Below, one piece after another: positions 37,354 to 46,019 of a stretch of 64,000 nucleotides of DNA; within the stretch, counting starts at the first letter, position 1, and every line of letters starts with the position of its first letter. The DNA is taken from contig NZ_CP085081.1 of the NCBI RefSeq assembly GCF_023243115.1, forward strand, positions 496,001-560,000, written 5' to 3'. Both the position numbers and the translations under genes were made by a program. The notes beneath the pieces were generated by a model. The model saw only the letters and a program-made list of their open reading frames with translations. It was not told the origin of the DNA and did not search any database. Source of the stretch: Sediminicoccus sp. KRV36. Lineage in GTDB: Bacteria; Pseudomonadota; Alphaproteobacteria; Acetobacterales; Acetobacteraceae.

Positions 37354-38525
37354 GCGCGGCCCAGCACAAGGCTGCAATTCACGCCGCCAAAGCCGAAGGA
37401 ATTCGTCACCACATGGCGCAGCGCCGAAGCCTGGTTGGCGATGATCACGCGGCTGCGGAAATCAGGGTCCACCTCGCCGACGCCGAGGCAGCCGGCGATC
37501 AGCCCTTCGCTGATGCATTCGCCGATCATCACCGTCTCCAGGATGCCGCAGGCGCCCAGCGTGTGGCCGGTCCAGCCCTTGGTGCTGCTGACGGGCACGG
37601 CATCACCGAAGATGGCATGCACGGCGCGGTCCTCCATCGCGTCATTGGCGCGGGTGCCTGTGCCGTGCAGCTTCACCCAATCCACCGCACCCGGGCTGAG
37701 GCCCGCGCGGTCCAGCGCCTCGCTCATGGCGCGGATGGCGCCGGCGCCCTCGGGGTGCGGGTGGGACATGTGATGCGCGTCACTGCTCGCGCCCCAGCCG
37801 AGCAAGGCGATGGCGGCGCCGGGCGCGTCGCGTTCCAGCAGCGCGAAGCCCGCCGCCTCACCCACCGAAATGCCGTCCCGCAGCGCGTCGCAGGGCCGCG
37901 TGGGGCCGGGCGCGATCAATTCGAGTGCCGCGAAGCCGTGCAGCGTCATCCGGCACAGGCTGTCGGCGCCGCCCACCACCACCGCGTCACACAGCCCCGA
38001 GTCGATCAGCCGCGTGCCATCCATGAAGCAGCGCGCGGAGGAGGCGCAGGCCGTGGAAATCACGCTGGCCGGCCCGCGCAGCCCGAGGGCCATGCGCAGG
38101 AAATCCGCCAGCGAGGCAAGGTCCTGCGTGCCGGCGAAGTCGAAATCCCGGGGCAGCAATCCATCGGGGCCGATGCGGCGATACGCCTCCTCGGCGGCTT
38201 CTACGCCCGAGGTGCTGGTGCCCACCACAAGCCCGATCCGGTGCGCGCCATGGCGCGAACATGCCGCCGCCACCGCATCGGCAAAGCCATCGGCCCGCAG
38301 CGCCAGATCTGCCAGGCGGTTGTTGCGGCAATCAAACCGCGCGAGGCCGGCCGGAAGACGATGCGCCTCCACCGCCGCGACGCGGCCGATCCAGCCCCCC
38401 ACCATGGGGTCGAAATCATTGGGGCTGAGGCCGCCGCGCCGGGCGCGCAACCCATCCAGATGCGCGGCCCGCCCGATGCCCAGCGCGCTGACGGCGGTCA
38501 TGGCGGCGATCGGCATGGGGGTCAT
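37350..38525 (-). CDS. Beta-ketoacyl-ACP synthase of the APE locus (ApeR-like)
   Basis: A 391-residue FabF-type condensing enzyme. The catalytic triad is complete: Cys160 in 'STACASSA', His287 in 'LHGTGTRAND' and His321 in 'KGWTGHTLGA'. The C-terminal 'NSFGFGG' loop is present. It adds malonyl-derived C2 units to the growing aryl polyene on ACP. It overlaps the MMPL exporter stop and the next gene by 4 nt each. Confidence 0.92.
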   Translation of the reverse strand: MTPMPIAAMTAVSALGIGRAAHLDGLRARRGGLSPNDFDPMVGGWIGRVAAVEAHRLPAGLARFDCRNNRLADLALRADGFADAVAAACSRHGAHRIGLVVGTSTSGVEAAEEAYRRIGPDGLLPRDFDFAGTQDLASLADFLRMALGLRGPASVISTACASSARCFMDGTRLIDSGLCDAVVVGGADSLCRMTLHGFAALELIAPGPTRPCDALRDGISVGEAAGFALLERDAPGAAIALLGWGASSDAHHMSHPHPEGAGAIRAMSEALDRAGLSPGAVDWVKLHGTGTRANDAMEDRAVHAIFGDAVPVSSTKGWTGHTLGACGILETVMIGECISEGLIAGCLGVGEVDPDFRSRVIIANQASALRHVVTNSFGFGGVNCSLVLGRA

Positions 38526-40861
38526 TGCGGCAGCCTGGCCGGCAGCCTGGGGGGGGCGGCGATCAGGAAGGCGAAGCCGAGGGAGAGTGCGGCGCCCAGG
38601 GCCACCGTGGCGCCGATATCGCGCAGGATCGGCGTGGCACAGGTGGCAAGCAGGCCGAAGGTCAGCAGCGTCATGGCATTGCAGGTGATCAGCGTGCGCA
38701 GCGTGCGCGCGCGCTCCTCCATGTCCAGATTTTCCCGTGCCATGAACAGCGCATAATCCAGCCCGACGCCGCCGACCAGCAGCAGCGCGGCCAGATGGAT
38801 CGGCGAGAGGCTGACGCCGGCGAAGCGCAGCACGGCCAGCGTCACGATCTGCGCGGCGGCGATGGCCCCCAGCACCCGCAGGATGCGGGCCGGCCGTCGC
38901 AGCCCGAGGGCAAGCACCAGCAGGATGGCCAGGCCCGCCAACGCCAGCAGCCAGACGGAGCGCGCGCCAAAGCCCGCGAGGATGCCATCCAGCTCGGTCC
39001 GGACATCAATGAAGACGGCGCCCGGCGCCTCCAGCGCCTGGGCGAGAGCCGCCACTGAGGTGACGCCGCGGAACTGGATCGCCCCCTGCCAGCCATCGCC
39101 GCGCTGGCCCAGCAGGGGCGCAAGGCGCAGGCCGAGCGCCGTATCCGCCAGCTCCGCCGGGCTCCAGGGCGCTTGCACGCGTGCTGCCGCCACCGCAGCC
39201 TCGAAGGGTTGGAAGGCGGCAGGGCGGAAGGGCAGGCCGATGCTGGCCTCGGCCAGGCGGGCGGCCAGGAGCTCCGGCGCCGGCAGTGCTGCGCGCCGTT
39301 CCAGTTGCCGCGCCATGGAGGGCAGGATCAGCGCGGCCGCCTCATAGCCGCCGATGACACCGGCTTCGACCAGGCGATCCAGCCGGGGCAGCAGCGCCTC
39401 CTGGCGTTGCAGGACGGTTTGCGCATCCGGGCCGCGCACCAGCAGAAACTGCCCCGCCTCGGCCGCGCCCAGAGCCTCGCGCAGCTCGGCATCCAGCGCG
39501 CGCGCGGCATCCGGCACGGGGCTGAGGGCCGCAAGATCAGTCTCCCAGCGCGGGCCGCCCACCGCCAGGAGTGCACCGCCCGCCAGCAGCGCCAGGGCGA
39601 TGGCCGCCGCCCGGAACCGCCGGGCGCCCTCCAGCCGATGGACCCAGCGCGCCTCACCCGCCGCGACCGGGGCAAGCTGGGCGGCGACCACCAGCGGCGG
39701 CAGCAGCCACCAGGTTGCCGCCGCGGCGGCCAGCAGGCCGATCGCGGCCAGGACGCCCAGTTGCGCAAGGCCGGGAAAGCCCGAAAATACCAGCCCGCCG
39801 AGGCCGAGCGTCGCTGTCGCCACCGCCAGCCAGAAGGCCCCCCGGATGCGCGCGCGCGTGCCATGCGCGGCCTCGTGATGCTTGCGGTGGCCGAGCAGCA
39901 GCACGGGGTAGTCGAGTGTCACGCCCAGCATGGTGACGCCGAAGCCCAGCGCGATGGCATGCACCGAGCCAAAGAACAGCCCCGTCAGCCAGATCCCCAG
40001 GGCGACGGAGAGCAGCACCGGCACCGCCAGCGCCGCGAGGACGAGCAGCGAGCGGAAGCGCCAGGCCAGCAGGGCCACCACCAGCAGCGTGGAGATGACG
40101 GCGATGCGGTCCACATCGGCGCGAATGCCGCGTGACGCTTCGCGCGCGATCACCGCCGGGCCGGCCAGCAGCAGCCGCGCCGGCCCGGGCTCCGCCAGGG
40201 TGAAGGCATCGGTGATGGCAGCGAGCCCGGCCTCCTGCGCGGCCATTTCCGTCCCGCCCCCGGCGATCACGGCCAGGATGACGGCGCGCGGCGCCTCCCG
40301 TCCGGTCACGAACCAGGCGCCATCCCGCGCCGTTAGCCGATGATCCGCGCCGAGCATGGCGAGCCACGCCGGAAAGGCGCCGATCGGGTCCGGCAGGGCG
40401 TAGCGCGCGACCAGCGGCGCCGCCGAGGAGCGCAGCCCGCGCAGCACCTCCTCCAGCGCGCGACGCAAGGCGGCGGTTTCGAAGATTTCAGGGCGAATCA
40501 GGGGTGAGAGCAGATGCCGCTGGGCGAAGATCCGAAGCTCATCGGCCTCGCTCCAGGCCGCTTCGCCGCCGGCGATCCGACTGAACCGCGCATCCGAGGA
40601 AAGCCGCGCCTGCATGGCGCGGCTGATGCGCGCCAGCTCCGGCTCCGCGGCAACTTCGAGAGCGACCAGAACCAGGCCCGCCGTGCCGCCCTGGCGCATC
40701 TCCCCCAGCATGGCCTGGGCGGCGGGAGTCTGGCCGACGGGGAGGAAGTCCAGCAGGTCGCTGCGGATCTCCGTCCGCCACAGGGCGCCCGCCAGCAGCA
40801 GGACGCCGCCCAGCAGCGCGAGCAGGATGGGCAGGGCGCGGCGTGCGGGTTGCGGGGTCAG
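38522..40861 (-). CDS. MMPL/RND-type lipid exporter of the APE locus (ApeM-like)
   Basis: About 779 residues with an N-terminal helix ('LPILLALLGGVLLLAGALW'), two large periplasmic loops and two clusters of helices, the layout of MMPL exporters. It probably moves the aryl polyene lipid across the envelope. No ATG or GTG lies near the required start. The only start consistent with the first helix is a CTG at 40861 that overlaps the preceding stop (CTGA); the first in-frame ATG would delete the first helix. The frame stays open upstream to 41242 but that part is the other strand's shadow of neighbours. Confidence 0.82.
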   Translation of the reverse strand: MTPQPARRALPILLALLGGVLLLAGALWRTEIRSDLLDFLPVGQTPAAQAMLGEMRQGGTAGLVLVALEVAAEPELARISRAMQARLSSDARFSRIAGGEAAWSEADELRIFAQRHLLSPLIRPEIFETAALRRALEEVLRGLRSSAAPLVARYALPDPIGAFPAWLAMLGADHRLTARDGAWFVTGREAPRAVILAVIAGGGTEMAAQEAGLAAITDAFTLAEPGPARLLLAGPAVIAREASRGIRADVDRIAVISTLLVVALLAWRFRSLLVLAALAVPVLLSVALGIWLTGLFFGSVHAIALGFGVTMLGVTLDYPVLLLGHRKHHEAAHGTRARIRGAFWLAVATATLGLGGLVFSGFPGLAQLGVLAAIGLLAAAAATWWLLPPLVVAAQLAPVAAGEARWVHRLEGARRFRAAAIALALLAGGALLAVGGPRWETDLAALSPVPDAARALDAELREALGAAEAGQFLLVRGPDAQTVLQRQEALLPRLDRLVEAGVIGGYEAAALILPSMARQLERRAALPAPELLAARLAEASIGLPFRPAAFQPFEAAVAAARVQAPWSPAELADTALGLRLAPLLGQRGDGWQGAIQFRGVTSVAALAQALEAPGAVFIDVRTELDGILAGFGARSVWLLALAGLAILLVLALGLRRPARILRVLGAIAAAQIVTLAVLRFAGVSLSPIHLAALLLVGGVGLDYALFMARENLDMEERARTLRTLITCNAMTLLTFGLLATCATPILRDIGATVALGAALSLGFAFLIAAPPRLPARLPQ

Positions 40862-41454
40862 GGCAGGGGCTCGATCAGCAGCGTCTGCGCGTCGCCATTG
40901 GGCTGGCGCAGGCGGATCTCGCGCGGTTCGGCCAGGGCGCCCAGGATCTCCATCCCGGCCATGGCCTGCCGCATGCGCGCATCGCGCGGCACGAGGCGCA
41001 GCTGCCACGCGATCGGCGCACCGCTCAACTCGGCGTCGAACAGCCGCTCCAGCGTGGCCAGGTCCCCGGCGAGTGGCGCGCGCAGGGCCTCGACGAAACC
41101 GCGCAACTGCGGCTGGGCGGCCAGGCTGAACGCGCGCATGGGCTGGCCCGGCAGCGCGACCTCGACCGCATCGCCCGTGATGCGCAGGGTTTCGGCCTCC
41201 GGCGCCTCGGTGTGCTTTTCCAGCAGGTCTGGCCGCCGCCACAGCAGCCGGCCCTGGCTGTGCAGCGGCTGGTCCAGCGCGGCAAAACGGCGCTCCTCGG
41301 TGAAGCGCGCGCGGCGCTCCGGCACCTCAGCGAGGTTGCTGAACAACAGGGCGAGCGTGAAGGGCCCCTCCCAGCTCGCTGCCCGGCCCGGCGCCGGGCG
41401 CATCAGGGCCAGTGGCAGAAGGAGGAGCACGCGCCGGCTCGGTATCAGCCGCAT
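40858..41454 (-). CDS. LolA-related outer membrane lipoprotein carrier (ApeL-like)
   Basis: A 198-residue exported protein. The signal peptide starts MRLIPSRRVLLLLPLAL and ends near 'PGRAA'. The LolA-like pattern follows: 'LAEVPERRARFTEERRFAAL', then 'LHSQGRLLWRRPDLLEK' and a C-terminal 'EIRLRQPNGDAQTLLIE'. It likely carries the lipid-linked product through the periplasm. Its first 128 bases overlap the end of the acyltransferase gene, much more than the other junctions of this operon, but the signal peptide fixes the start. Confidence 0.82.
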   Translation of the reverse strand: MRLIPSRRVLLLLPLALMRPAPGRAASWEGPFTLALLFSNLAEVPERRARFTEERRFAALDQPLHSQGRLLWRRPDLLEKHTEAPEAETLRITGDAVEVALPGQPMRAFSLAAQPQLRGFVEALRAPLAGDLATLERLFDAELSGAPIAWQLRLVPRDARMRQAMAGMEILGALAEPREIRLRQPNGDAQTLLIEPLP

Positions 41455-42355
41455 GGAGGGAGGCCTTCCAGAAGGGGAAGAAATTGAACCACTGACAGGG
41501 ATGGGCACGGCAGCCCTGCTCAAGCCACCGGGCGTAATGCAGGGCCACCTCGCGCAGGTCTTCGGCGCGATGCTCGCGGCGGAGGGTGATGCGTTCGGCG
41601 AAGGGTTCAAAGCGCACCTCATACCGGCGCGGGCCGGTGCAGACGCCGCGGAAGCCCAGGACCGGCGCGCCCAGCATGGCCGCGACGATGAAGGGCCCCG
41701 CCGGAAAAGCTGCATCACGGCCGAGAAACGGCACCACCACCGAACGATCCCCCGCCGCCGCGCGATCCGCCAGGATGCCGATGATCTCGCCCCGCTCGAT
41801 GGCCTCGCGCGCCTGCAGCATGCTGTCGGGCTCGCCCAGGGGAATCACGGCGCGGGCGAGCGCGGGGTCCAGCCGCTCCAGCAGCGTGGTCATCACGCCG
41901 GCATTGCGCCGGTACATCAGCGGCCGCACCGGCACGGGGGAGCCCTGGCCGACATGGCGCAGCACCTCGAAGCTGCCCAGATGCCCGCCCAGCAGGACGC
42001 AGCCGCGCCCCTCGGCCGCCAGCTTTTCCAGATGCTCCAGCCCGGTGACCTGGACGGTGAAATTCTCCGTCCGGCGGGCCAGGAAGAAGGGCGCATCCAG
42101 GATGCTGCACGCGAAGGCGTGGATATGCCGGGCGATATCCGTGAGCCGCGCCGGCCGGCCCAGCGCAAGGCCGAGATACTCGCGCGAGGCCGCGCGCGCG
42201 CCCGGCGAGCTCAGCAGGAACCAGGCGGTGATCGGCAGCAGCAGGACACGGCCAAAGCGCCAGCCCAGGCGCTGCACGAGAAACAGGCCGAGCCTGGACC
42301 AGAAGGCATTGCCGCGCTCCCGCATGGCCGCCCATTCGGCCGGCCGCGCGCTCAT
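41327..42355 (-). CDS. LpxL/HtrB-like acyltransferase of the APE locus (ApeD-like)
   Basis: A 342-residue protein with an N-terminal membrane anchor ('VLLLPITAWFLLSS', about 37-50). The HX4E acyltransferase motif is 'GGHLGSFE' (His125, Glu130), followed by 'RPLMYRRNAGV' and 'GILADRAAAGDRSVVVPFLG', as in lauroyl/myristoyl acyltransferases. It may acylate the aryl polyene lipid. The last 50 residues are a Pro/Gly/Ala-rich tail coded in the region shared with the LolA-like gene and may not be functional. Confidence 0.82.
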   Translation of the reverse strand: MSARPAEWAAMRERGNAFWSRLGLFLVQRLGWRFGRVLLLPITAWFLLSSPGARAASREYLGLALGRPARLTDIARHIHAFACSILDAPFFLARRTENFTVQVTGLEHLEKLAAEGRGCVLLGGHLGSFEVLRHVGQGSPVPVRPLMYRRNAGVMTTLLERLDPALARAVIPLGEPDSMLQAREAIERGEIIGILADRAAAGDRSVVVPFLGRDAAFPAGPFIVAAMLGAPVLGFRGVCTGPRRYEVRFEPFAERITLRREHRAEDLREVALHYARWLEQGCRAHPCQWFNFFPFWKASLHAADTEPARAPPSATGPDAPGAGPGSELGGALHARPVVQQPR

Positions 42356-42657
42356 CCTGGCACCGGCTGCATCCGCGCCACGCCGCGCAGGGCGGGCTCC
42401 GCGCCGATCATGCCGGTGAAATGCACCCGCCCGGCCTCGGCCAGGCGGCTTGCCAGCATGACCACCTCGCCAGGGCGGACCGGGCGCAGGAACTTCGCCT
42501 GCTCCAGCGCGGCGACATGCAGGCCGGGATGGGCCGCGCCGAGCAGGGCGAAGATTTCAGCCAGCAGCAGCACGCCCGGCACGATGGGGCGCCCCGGGAA
42601 ATGCCCCGGCAGGCTCGGGTGCTCCGGTGATGTGGTGAAGTGGCCGGCGGGCGTCAT
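42352..42657 (-). CDS. Short FabZ-like hotdog dehydratase (ApeI-like)
   Basis: A 101-residue hotdog protein. 'HPSLPGHFPGRPIVPGVLLL' (13-32) is the FabZ active-site loop with candidate catalytic His19. It is shorter than FabZ (about 140) and matches the small dehydratase of aryl polyene clusters that pairs with a second hotdog protein. It overlaps the ligase and acyltransferase genes by 4 nt each. Confidence 0.85.
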   Translation of the reverse strand: MTPAGHFTTSPEHPSLPGHFPGRPIVPGVLLLAEIFALLGAAHPGLHVAALEQAKFLRPVRPGEVVMLASRLAEAGRVHFTGMIGAEPALRGVARMQPVPG

Positions 42658-44117
42658 GGGGCAGCCGGCGTCAGCAGCGCCAGCAGGGCGTCGCGCGGCA
42701 GCTTGCCGATCTCGTTGCGTGGCAGGTGATCCAGCAGGAGGATGCGGCGCGGCAGGAAGGCCGGCTCGACCAGCCCGCGCAATTCGGCGAGGAGGTCCGC
42801 GGCGTCGCGCCCGGGAGCGACGGCGAAGGCGATGGGCCGCTCGGTGGCGCTGCGTCCGGGCGCGGGTTCGGGCATCAGGAAGGCCGCGTCCCGCACGCCC
42901 TCCAGCCCGGCCAGGATGCGGGTCAGCCCGGCCAGGGAAGCGCGGCGGCCCCCGCGCTTGATGATGTCGGTGCCGCGCGAGACCAGGCGAAACTGCCTCG
43001 GCGAGAGCAGATCGAGCACATCCGAAAGTGCCGTGGCCGGGGCGCCCTCCGCCGCGGCCTGCACCACCTCGTCACGCCTGGTCAGGCTGACGCCGTCATA
43101 CAGCGTCCAGGCGGCCTCCCGCGCGGTGCGGCGGGAGGCGATGGAGCCGACTTCGGTGGCGCCGAAAATCTCCATCACCGGGGCGTTCCAGAGCGCCTCG
43201 GCGCGGGTTGCCAGGGTTGGGTCGAGCGGGGCCGTGGCGGAGATGACGGCATGCATCGGCGGCAGCGGCGTTGCCGCCTCCAGCAGCGCGCCGAGATGCA
43301 GCGGGGTGGTGATGAAGATGGGCTCCGGCGCCACGCTGCCGGCCGGCATCTCCGGATCTCCGGCGATGCGTGCCGCTTCGGCGAGGCCCGCCGCCGCATC
43401 GCCCGGCAGGAAGCAGGGCGCGCACCAGGTGATGATGGCGGCATGCAGGGGCAGCAGCACCATCGTCTCCATGCCGTACATATGCGTGGGGGAAACAGTG
43501 CCCACCAGAAGGCGTTGCTGCCCCCCGCCCATGAGCCCGAAGCGCGCTGCGGCGGCGCGGTTGCGCGCTTCCAGCGCCCCCCAGCCCTTGGCATGGGCCG
43601 AGGGTTTGCCCGAACTGCCCGAGGTGACGCCGATCAGGGCGGTCAACGCCTTGGGAAACACCGGGTTGACCGGCACTGCACCCCAGGCATCGCCCAGCTG
43701 CGGGGTGGCGATGCTGGCGGCGGCAAAAGCCGGCGGGCGTGTGGCGCCCTCATCCATCAGCGGGTGGGCTTGCGGGAATTGCTCCAGCAGCATCGCGATG
43801 CCGGCCGGCGAGGGGTCTGTCACCAGCACGCAGGGGGTTGAGCGGAGCATCGCCGCGGCCAGGGCGATGGCCGTGCCGCAAGGGTCCCGGCAGAGATTGA
43901 GATAGGCGCTGGCCGGCGGAAGGCTGGCCGCGACGCGGGCGGCGGCCCGCAGGAAGATGACGCCGGTGATCCGGCGCAGGCTTTGCTCCGCGCGTCCGGC
44001 AGCCGGGTACCAGAAGAGCGTATCCTCCAGCGGCCGCTGCAACAGCGCGGCGGCCGCGGCGGGAACCTCGTCCGGCGCTGGCCGCGGAGCGCGCCGCGAT
44101 GCGCCGCCGCTGCTCAT
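42654..44117 (-). CDS. AMP-dependent acyl/aryl ligase of the APE locus (ApeH-like)
   Basis: A 487-residue ANL-superfamily enzyme. The phosphate loop 'VTSGSSGKPS' is at 164-173 and 'EIFGATEVGS' gives the adenine-binding A5 motif. The C-terminal 'LPRNEIGKLPRDAL' carries the catalytic lysine. It probably activates the aryl carboxylate starter and loads it on the ACP encoded just upstream. ATG 44117 overlaps the ACP stop. Confidence 0.86.
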   Translation of the reverse strand: MSSGGASRRAPRPAPDEVPAAAAALLQRPLEDTLFWYPAAGRAEQSLRRITGVIFLRAAARVAASLPPASAYLNLCRDPCGTAIALAAAMLRSTPCVLVTDPSPAGIAMLLEQFPQAHPLMDEGATRPPAFAAASIATPQLGDAWGAVPVNPVFPKALTALIGVTSGSSGKPSAHAKGWGALEARNRAAAARFGLMGGGQQRLLVGTVSPTHMYGMETMVLLPLHAAIITWCAPCFLPGDAAAGLAEAARIAGDPEMPAGSVAPEPIFITTPLHLGALLEAATPLPPMHAVISATAPLDPTLATRAEALWNAPVMEIFGATEVGSIASRRTAREAAWTLYDGVSLTRRDEVVQAAAEGAPATALSDVLDLLSPRQFRLVSRGTDIIKRGGRRASLAGLTRILAGLEGVRDAAFLMPEPAPGRSATERPIAFAVAPGRDAADLLAELRGLVEPAFLPRRILLLDHLPRNEIGKLPRDALLALLTPAAP

Positions 44118-44431
44118 GTGGCGGTGGCGGAATCCGCGGGGCGCGGCAAATGGGCGGCGATATGCACGGCGAGGCTGCGCAGCGATGCGAAGATGCGCTT
44201 ATTGTCCGGATCATCGGAGCGGAGCTGCACGCGATACCGTTCCGAGACGCAGACCGCGATCTCAAGGGCGTCAATGGAGTCCAGCCCCAGGCCCTCGTTG
44301 AAGAGCGGTGCATCCGGGGCGATGTCGGTCGCGTCCATCTCCAGCTTCAGCGCCGTCACGATGGCTTGGGCCAGATCCAGCTGAAGCTCAGAAACATTGC
44401 AATGCATTGACTTTGAAGAGAAATCTGCCAT
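44114..44431 (-). CDS. Acyl carrier protein of the APE locus
   Basis: A 105-residue ACP from ATG 44431. The phosphopantetheine site is Ser52 in 'GLDSIDALEI'. The start is supported by a GGAAAG element about eight bases upstream; ATGs at 44449 and 44407 are alternatives. It is the first gene of the operon, and the only ACP in the locus, whereas characterised aryl polyene clusters often have two. Confidence 0.9.
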   Translation of the reverse strand: MADFSSKSMHCNVSELQLDLAQAIVTALKLEMDATDIAPDAPLFNEGLGLDSIDALEIAVCVSERYRVQLRSDDPDNKRIFASLRSLAVHIAAHLPRPADSATAT

Positions 44432-44559
44432 GCTTTCTTTCCAGATCACTCCCTGGACCCCGGCGCGCGGCGGCCAGTGGTCATAGCTTGAATGTCATTC
44501 GTGATGTTTCGTTGCATCGGCTTGAAACGAGGCGGAATTATAGCAGGCCGAGGAGATCC
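44432..44559. promoter_or_regulatory. Divergent promoter region of the APE locus
   Basis: This 128-base gap separates the ACP operon (minus) from the COG4648-like gene (plus). It is clearly richer in A and T than the surrounding genes, especially 44480-44545. On the plus strand TTGCAT (44512-44517) and AATTAT (44536-44541) are 18 bases apart, a possible weak promoter. Two CTTGAA direct repeats occur about 34 bases apart (near 44487 and 44521). A regulator cannot be named. Confidence 0.45.
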
Positions 44560-45168
44560 GTGACCATTCTTCTCGCCATCCTGGCGCTGCTGGGGCCGCC
44601 ATTGGTGCATGGCCTCGGTCTGGGCCATGGCCAGGTGCTGTGGCTGCTGCCGTTCCTCGCCCTTCAGGTCGGGCTGGTCGTTGCCCATGGCCGGGGCTTC
44701 TGGCTCTGCATCTGGCCGCTGGCCACGGCGGGTGCGATCCTCGCGGCGCTCCTGCTGGGCGTTGATGCGCGCCTCGCGGTGCTGGTCACCGCCGGCGTGT
44801 CCCATGCGGCATTTTTCGCGGCGCTGGGCCTGGGCCTGGCCGCGGCCATGCGTGGCGGCCGCACCGACCCGATCACGCGTCTGGCCGAGCGGCTTGACCC
44901 CCATTGGCGGCCGGAGATGGCGAGCTATACGCGCGCCGTGGCCCGCGCCTGGGTCTCCTTTTTCCTGGCCCAATGCGTGATCTCGGCGCTGCTGGCGCTC
45001 ACGGCGCCGCGCGCGGTCTGGTCGCTGTTCGTGAATGTGCTGGACCTGCCGCTCGTCATCGCCATGTTCATCGGCGAATACATCATGCGCCGGCACCGCT
45101 TCCCCGATCATCCGCATATCGGCGTGATGGGCGTGGTGCGGGCGCTGCGCGAGGGCCGCCTGTGGTGA
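44560..45168 (+). CDS. COG4648-like membrane protein of the APE locus
   Basis: A 202-residue protein with about five to six hydrophobic helices, starting at a GTG at 44560 with AGGAGA three bases upstream. 'RTDPITRLAERLDPHW' followed by 'SYTRAVARAWVSFFLAQ' and the closing 'LPLVIAMFIGEYIMRRHRFP' matches the COG4648 membrane proteins of aryl polyene clusters. Its biochemical role is unknown. It is divergent from the ACP operon and followed 25 bases later by the deacetylase gene. Confidence 0.8.
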   Translation: MTILLAILALLGPPLVHGLGLGHGQVLWLLPFLALQVGLVVAHGRGFWLCIWPLATAGAILAALLLGVDARLAVLVTAGVSHAAFFAALGLGLAAAMRGGRTDPITRLAERLDPHWRPEMASYTRAVARAWVSFFLAQCVISALLALTAPRAVWSLFVNVLDLPLVIAMFIGEYIMRRHRFPDHPHIGVMGVVRALREGRLW

Positions 45169-45193
45169 AGCGCGTCGCGGCGGACGGGGCGGA

Positions 45194-45994
45194 ATGAGCA
45201 CCAACTGGCGGCCCCGGCCGCTCATCCTCGGCTCAATCCTGCTGCACGCGGCGGCGCTGGGCGTGCTGGCGCTGGCGCCGCAGGCCTGGCCCTGGGCGCT
45301 GGGCGGCGTCCTGGCGAATCACGCGCTGCTGACCTTGCTGACCTTCCTGCCCGACAGCCAGCTGCTTGGCCGGAGCCTGCGCTCCCTGCCGCCAGGCCTC
45401 GCCAGCGGCCATGTCGCGCTGACCTTCGACGATGGCCCGGACCCCGAGGTGACGCCGCGCATCCTCGAGCTGCTGGACCGACACGGGGCCCGCGCCACCT
45501 TCTTCTGCATCGGCGAGAACGCGGCGCGCCACCCGGAACTGGTGCGCGAGATCGCCGCGCGCGGCCACACCATCGGCAATCACACCATGCATCATCCGGG
45601 CTGGTTCGCCCTGCTCGGGCTCGGCGGGCAGCGGCGGGAATGGCAGGCGGCGCAGGCGGTGCTGCGCGGGTTGGGCGTGGCCAGTGACCTCGCCCGGGCG
45701 CCGCTCGGCCTGCGCAGCCCGCTGTCGGATCTTGTGCTGCACCGGCTCGGCCTGCGCCATGTCGGCTGGCGGCGGAGGGGGTTTGATACGCGCTGCGGCG
45801 ACCCTGAGCTGGTGCTGGCGCGCATCATCAGTGATCTGCGGCAGGGCGACATCATCCTGCTGCATGATGGCCGCGCGGCGCGGGATGGCACGGGGCAGGC
45901 GGTCAGCATCGCGGTGCTGGCGGCCCTGCTGCCCCTGCTGGCGGCGCGGGGACTTGCATCCATCCGGCTGGAGGGCGAGGCCATCCCGCCATAG
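45194..45994 (+). CDS. Membrane-anchored polysaccharide deacetylase-like protein
   Basis: A 266-residue protein with one or two N-terminal membrane helices (about 10-55) and then a NodB domain. 'ALTFDDGPDPE' gives Asp79 and Asp80; 'HTIGNHTMHHPG' gives metal ligands His130 and His134; 'RAPLGLRSP' and 'IILLHDG' complete the fold. NodB enzymes remove acetyl groups from GlcNAc-type sugars. It is not part of the well-known aryl polyene gene sets. Beside a glycosyltransferase, it could deacetylate a sugar of the product; this is inferred. Confidence 0.85.
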   Translation: MSTNWRPRPLILGSILLHAAALGVLALAPQAWPWALGGVLANHALLTLLTFLPDSQLLGRSLRSLPPGLASGHVALTFDDGPDPEVTPRILELLDRHGARATFFCIGENAARHPELVREIAARGHTIGNHTMHHPGWFALLGLGGQRREWQAAQAVLRGLGVASDLARAPLGLRSPLSDLVLHRLGLRHVGWRRRGFDTRCGDPELVLARIISDLRQGDIILLHDGRAARDGTGQAVSIAVLAALLPLLAARGLASIRLEGEAIPP

Positions 45995-46019
45995 AACGCT
46001 CGCCGGGCCCGGTGCGGGC

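Noticed and set aside
40862..41242. Upstream extension of the MMPL exporter
   Set aside because: The extra 127 residues are Arg/Ala/Gly-rich, overlap the LolA-like gene entirely and are not membrane-like.
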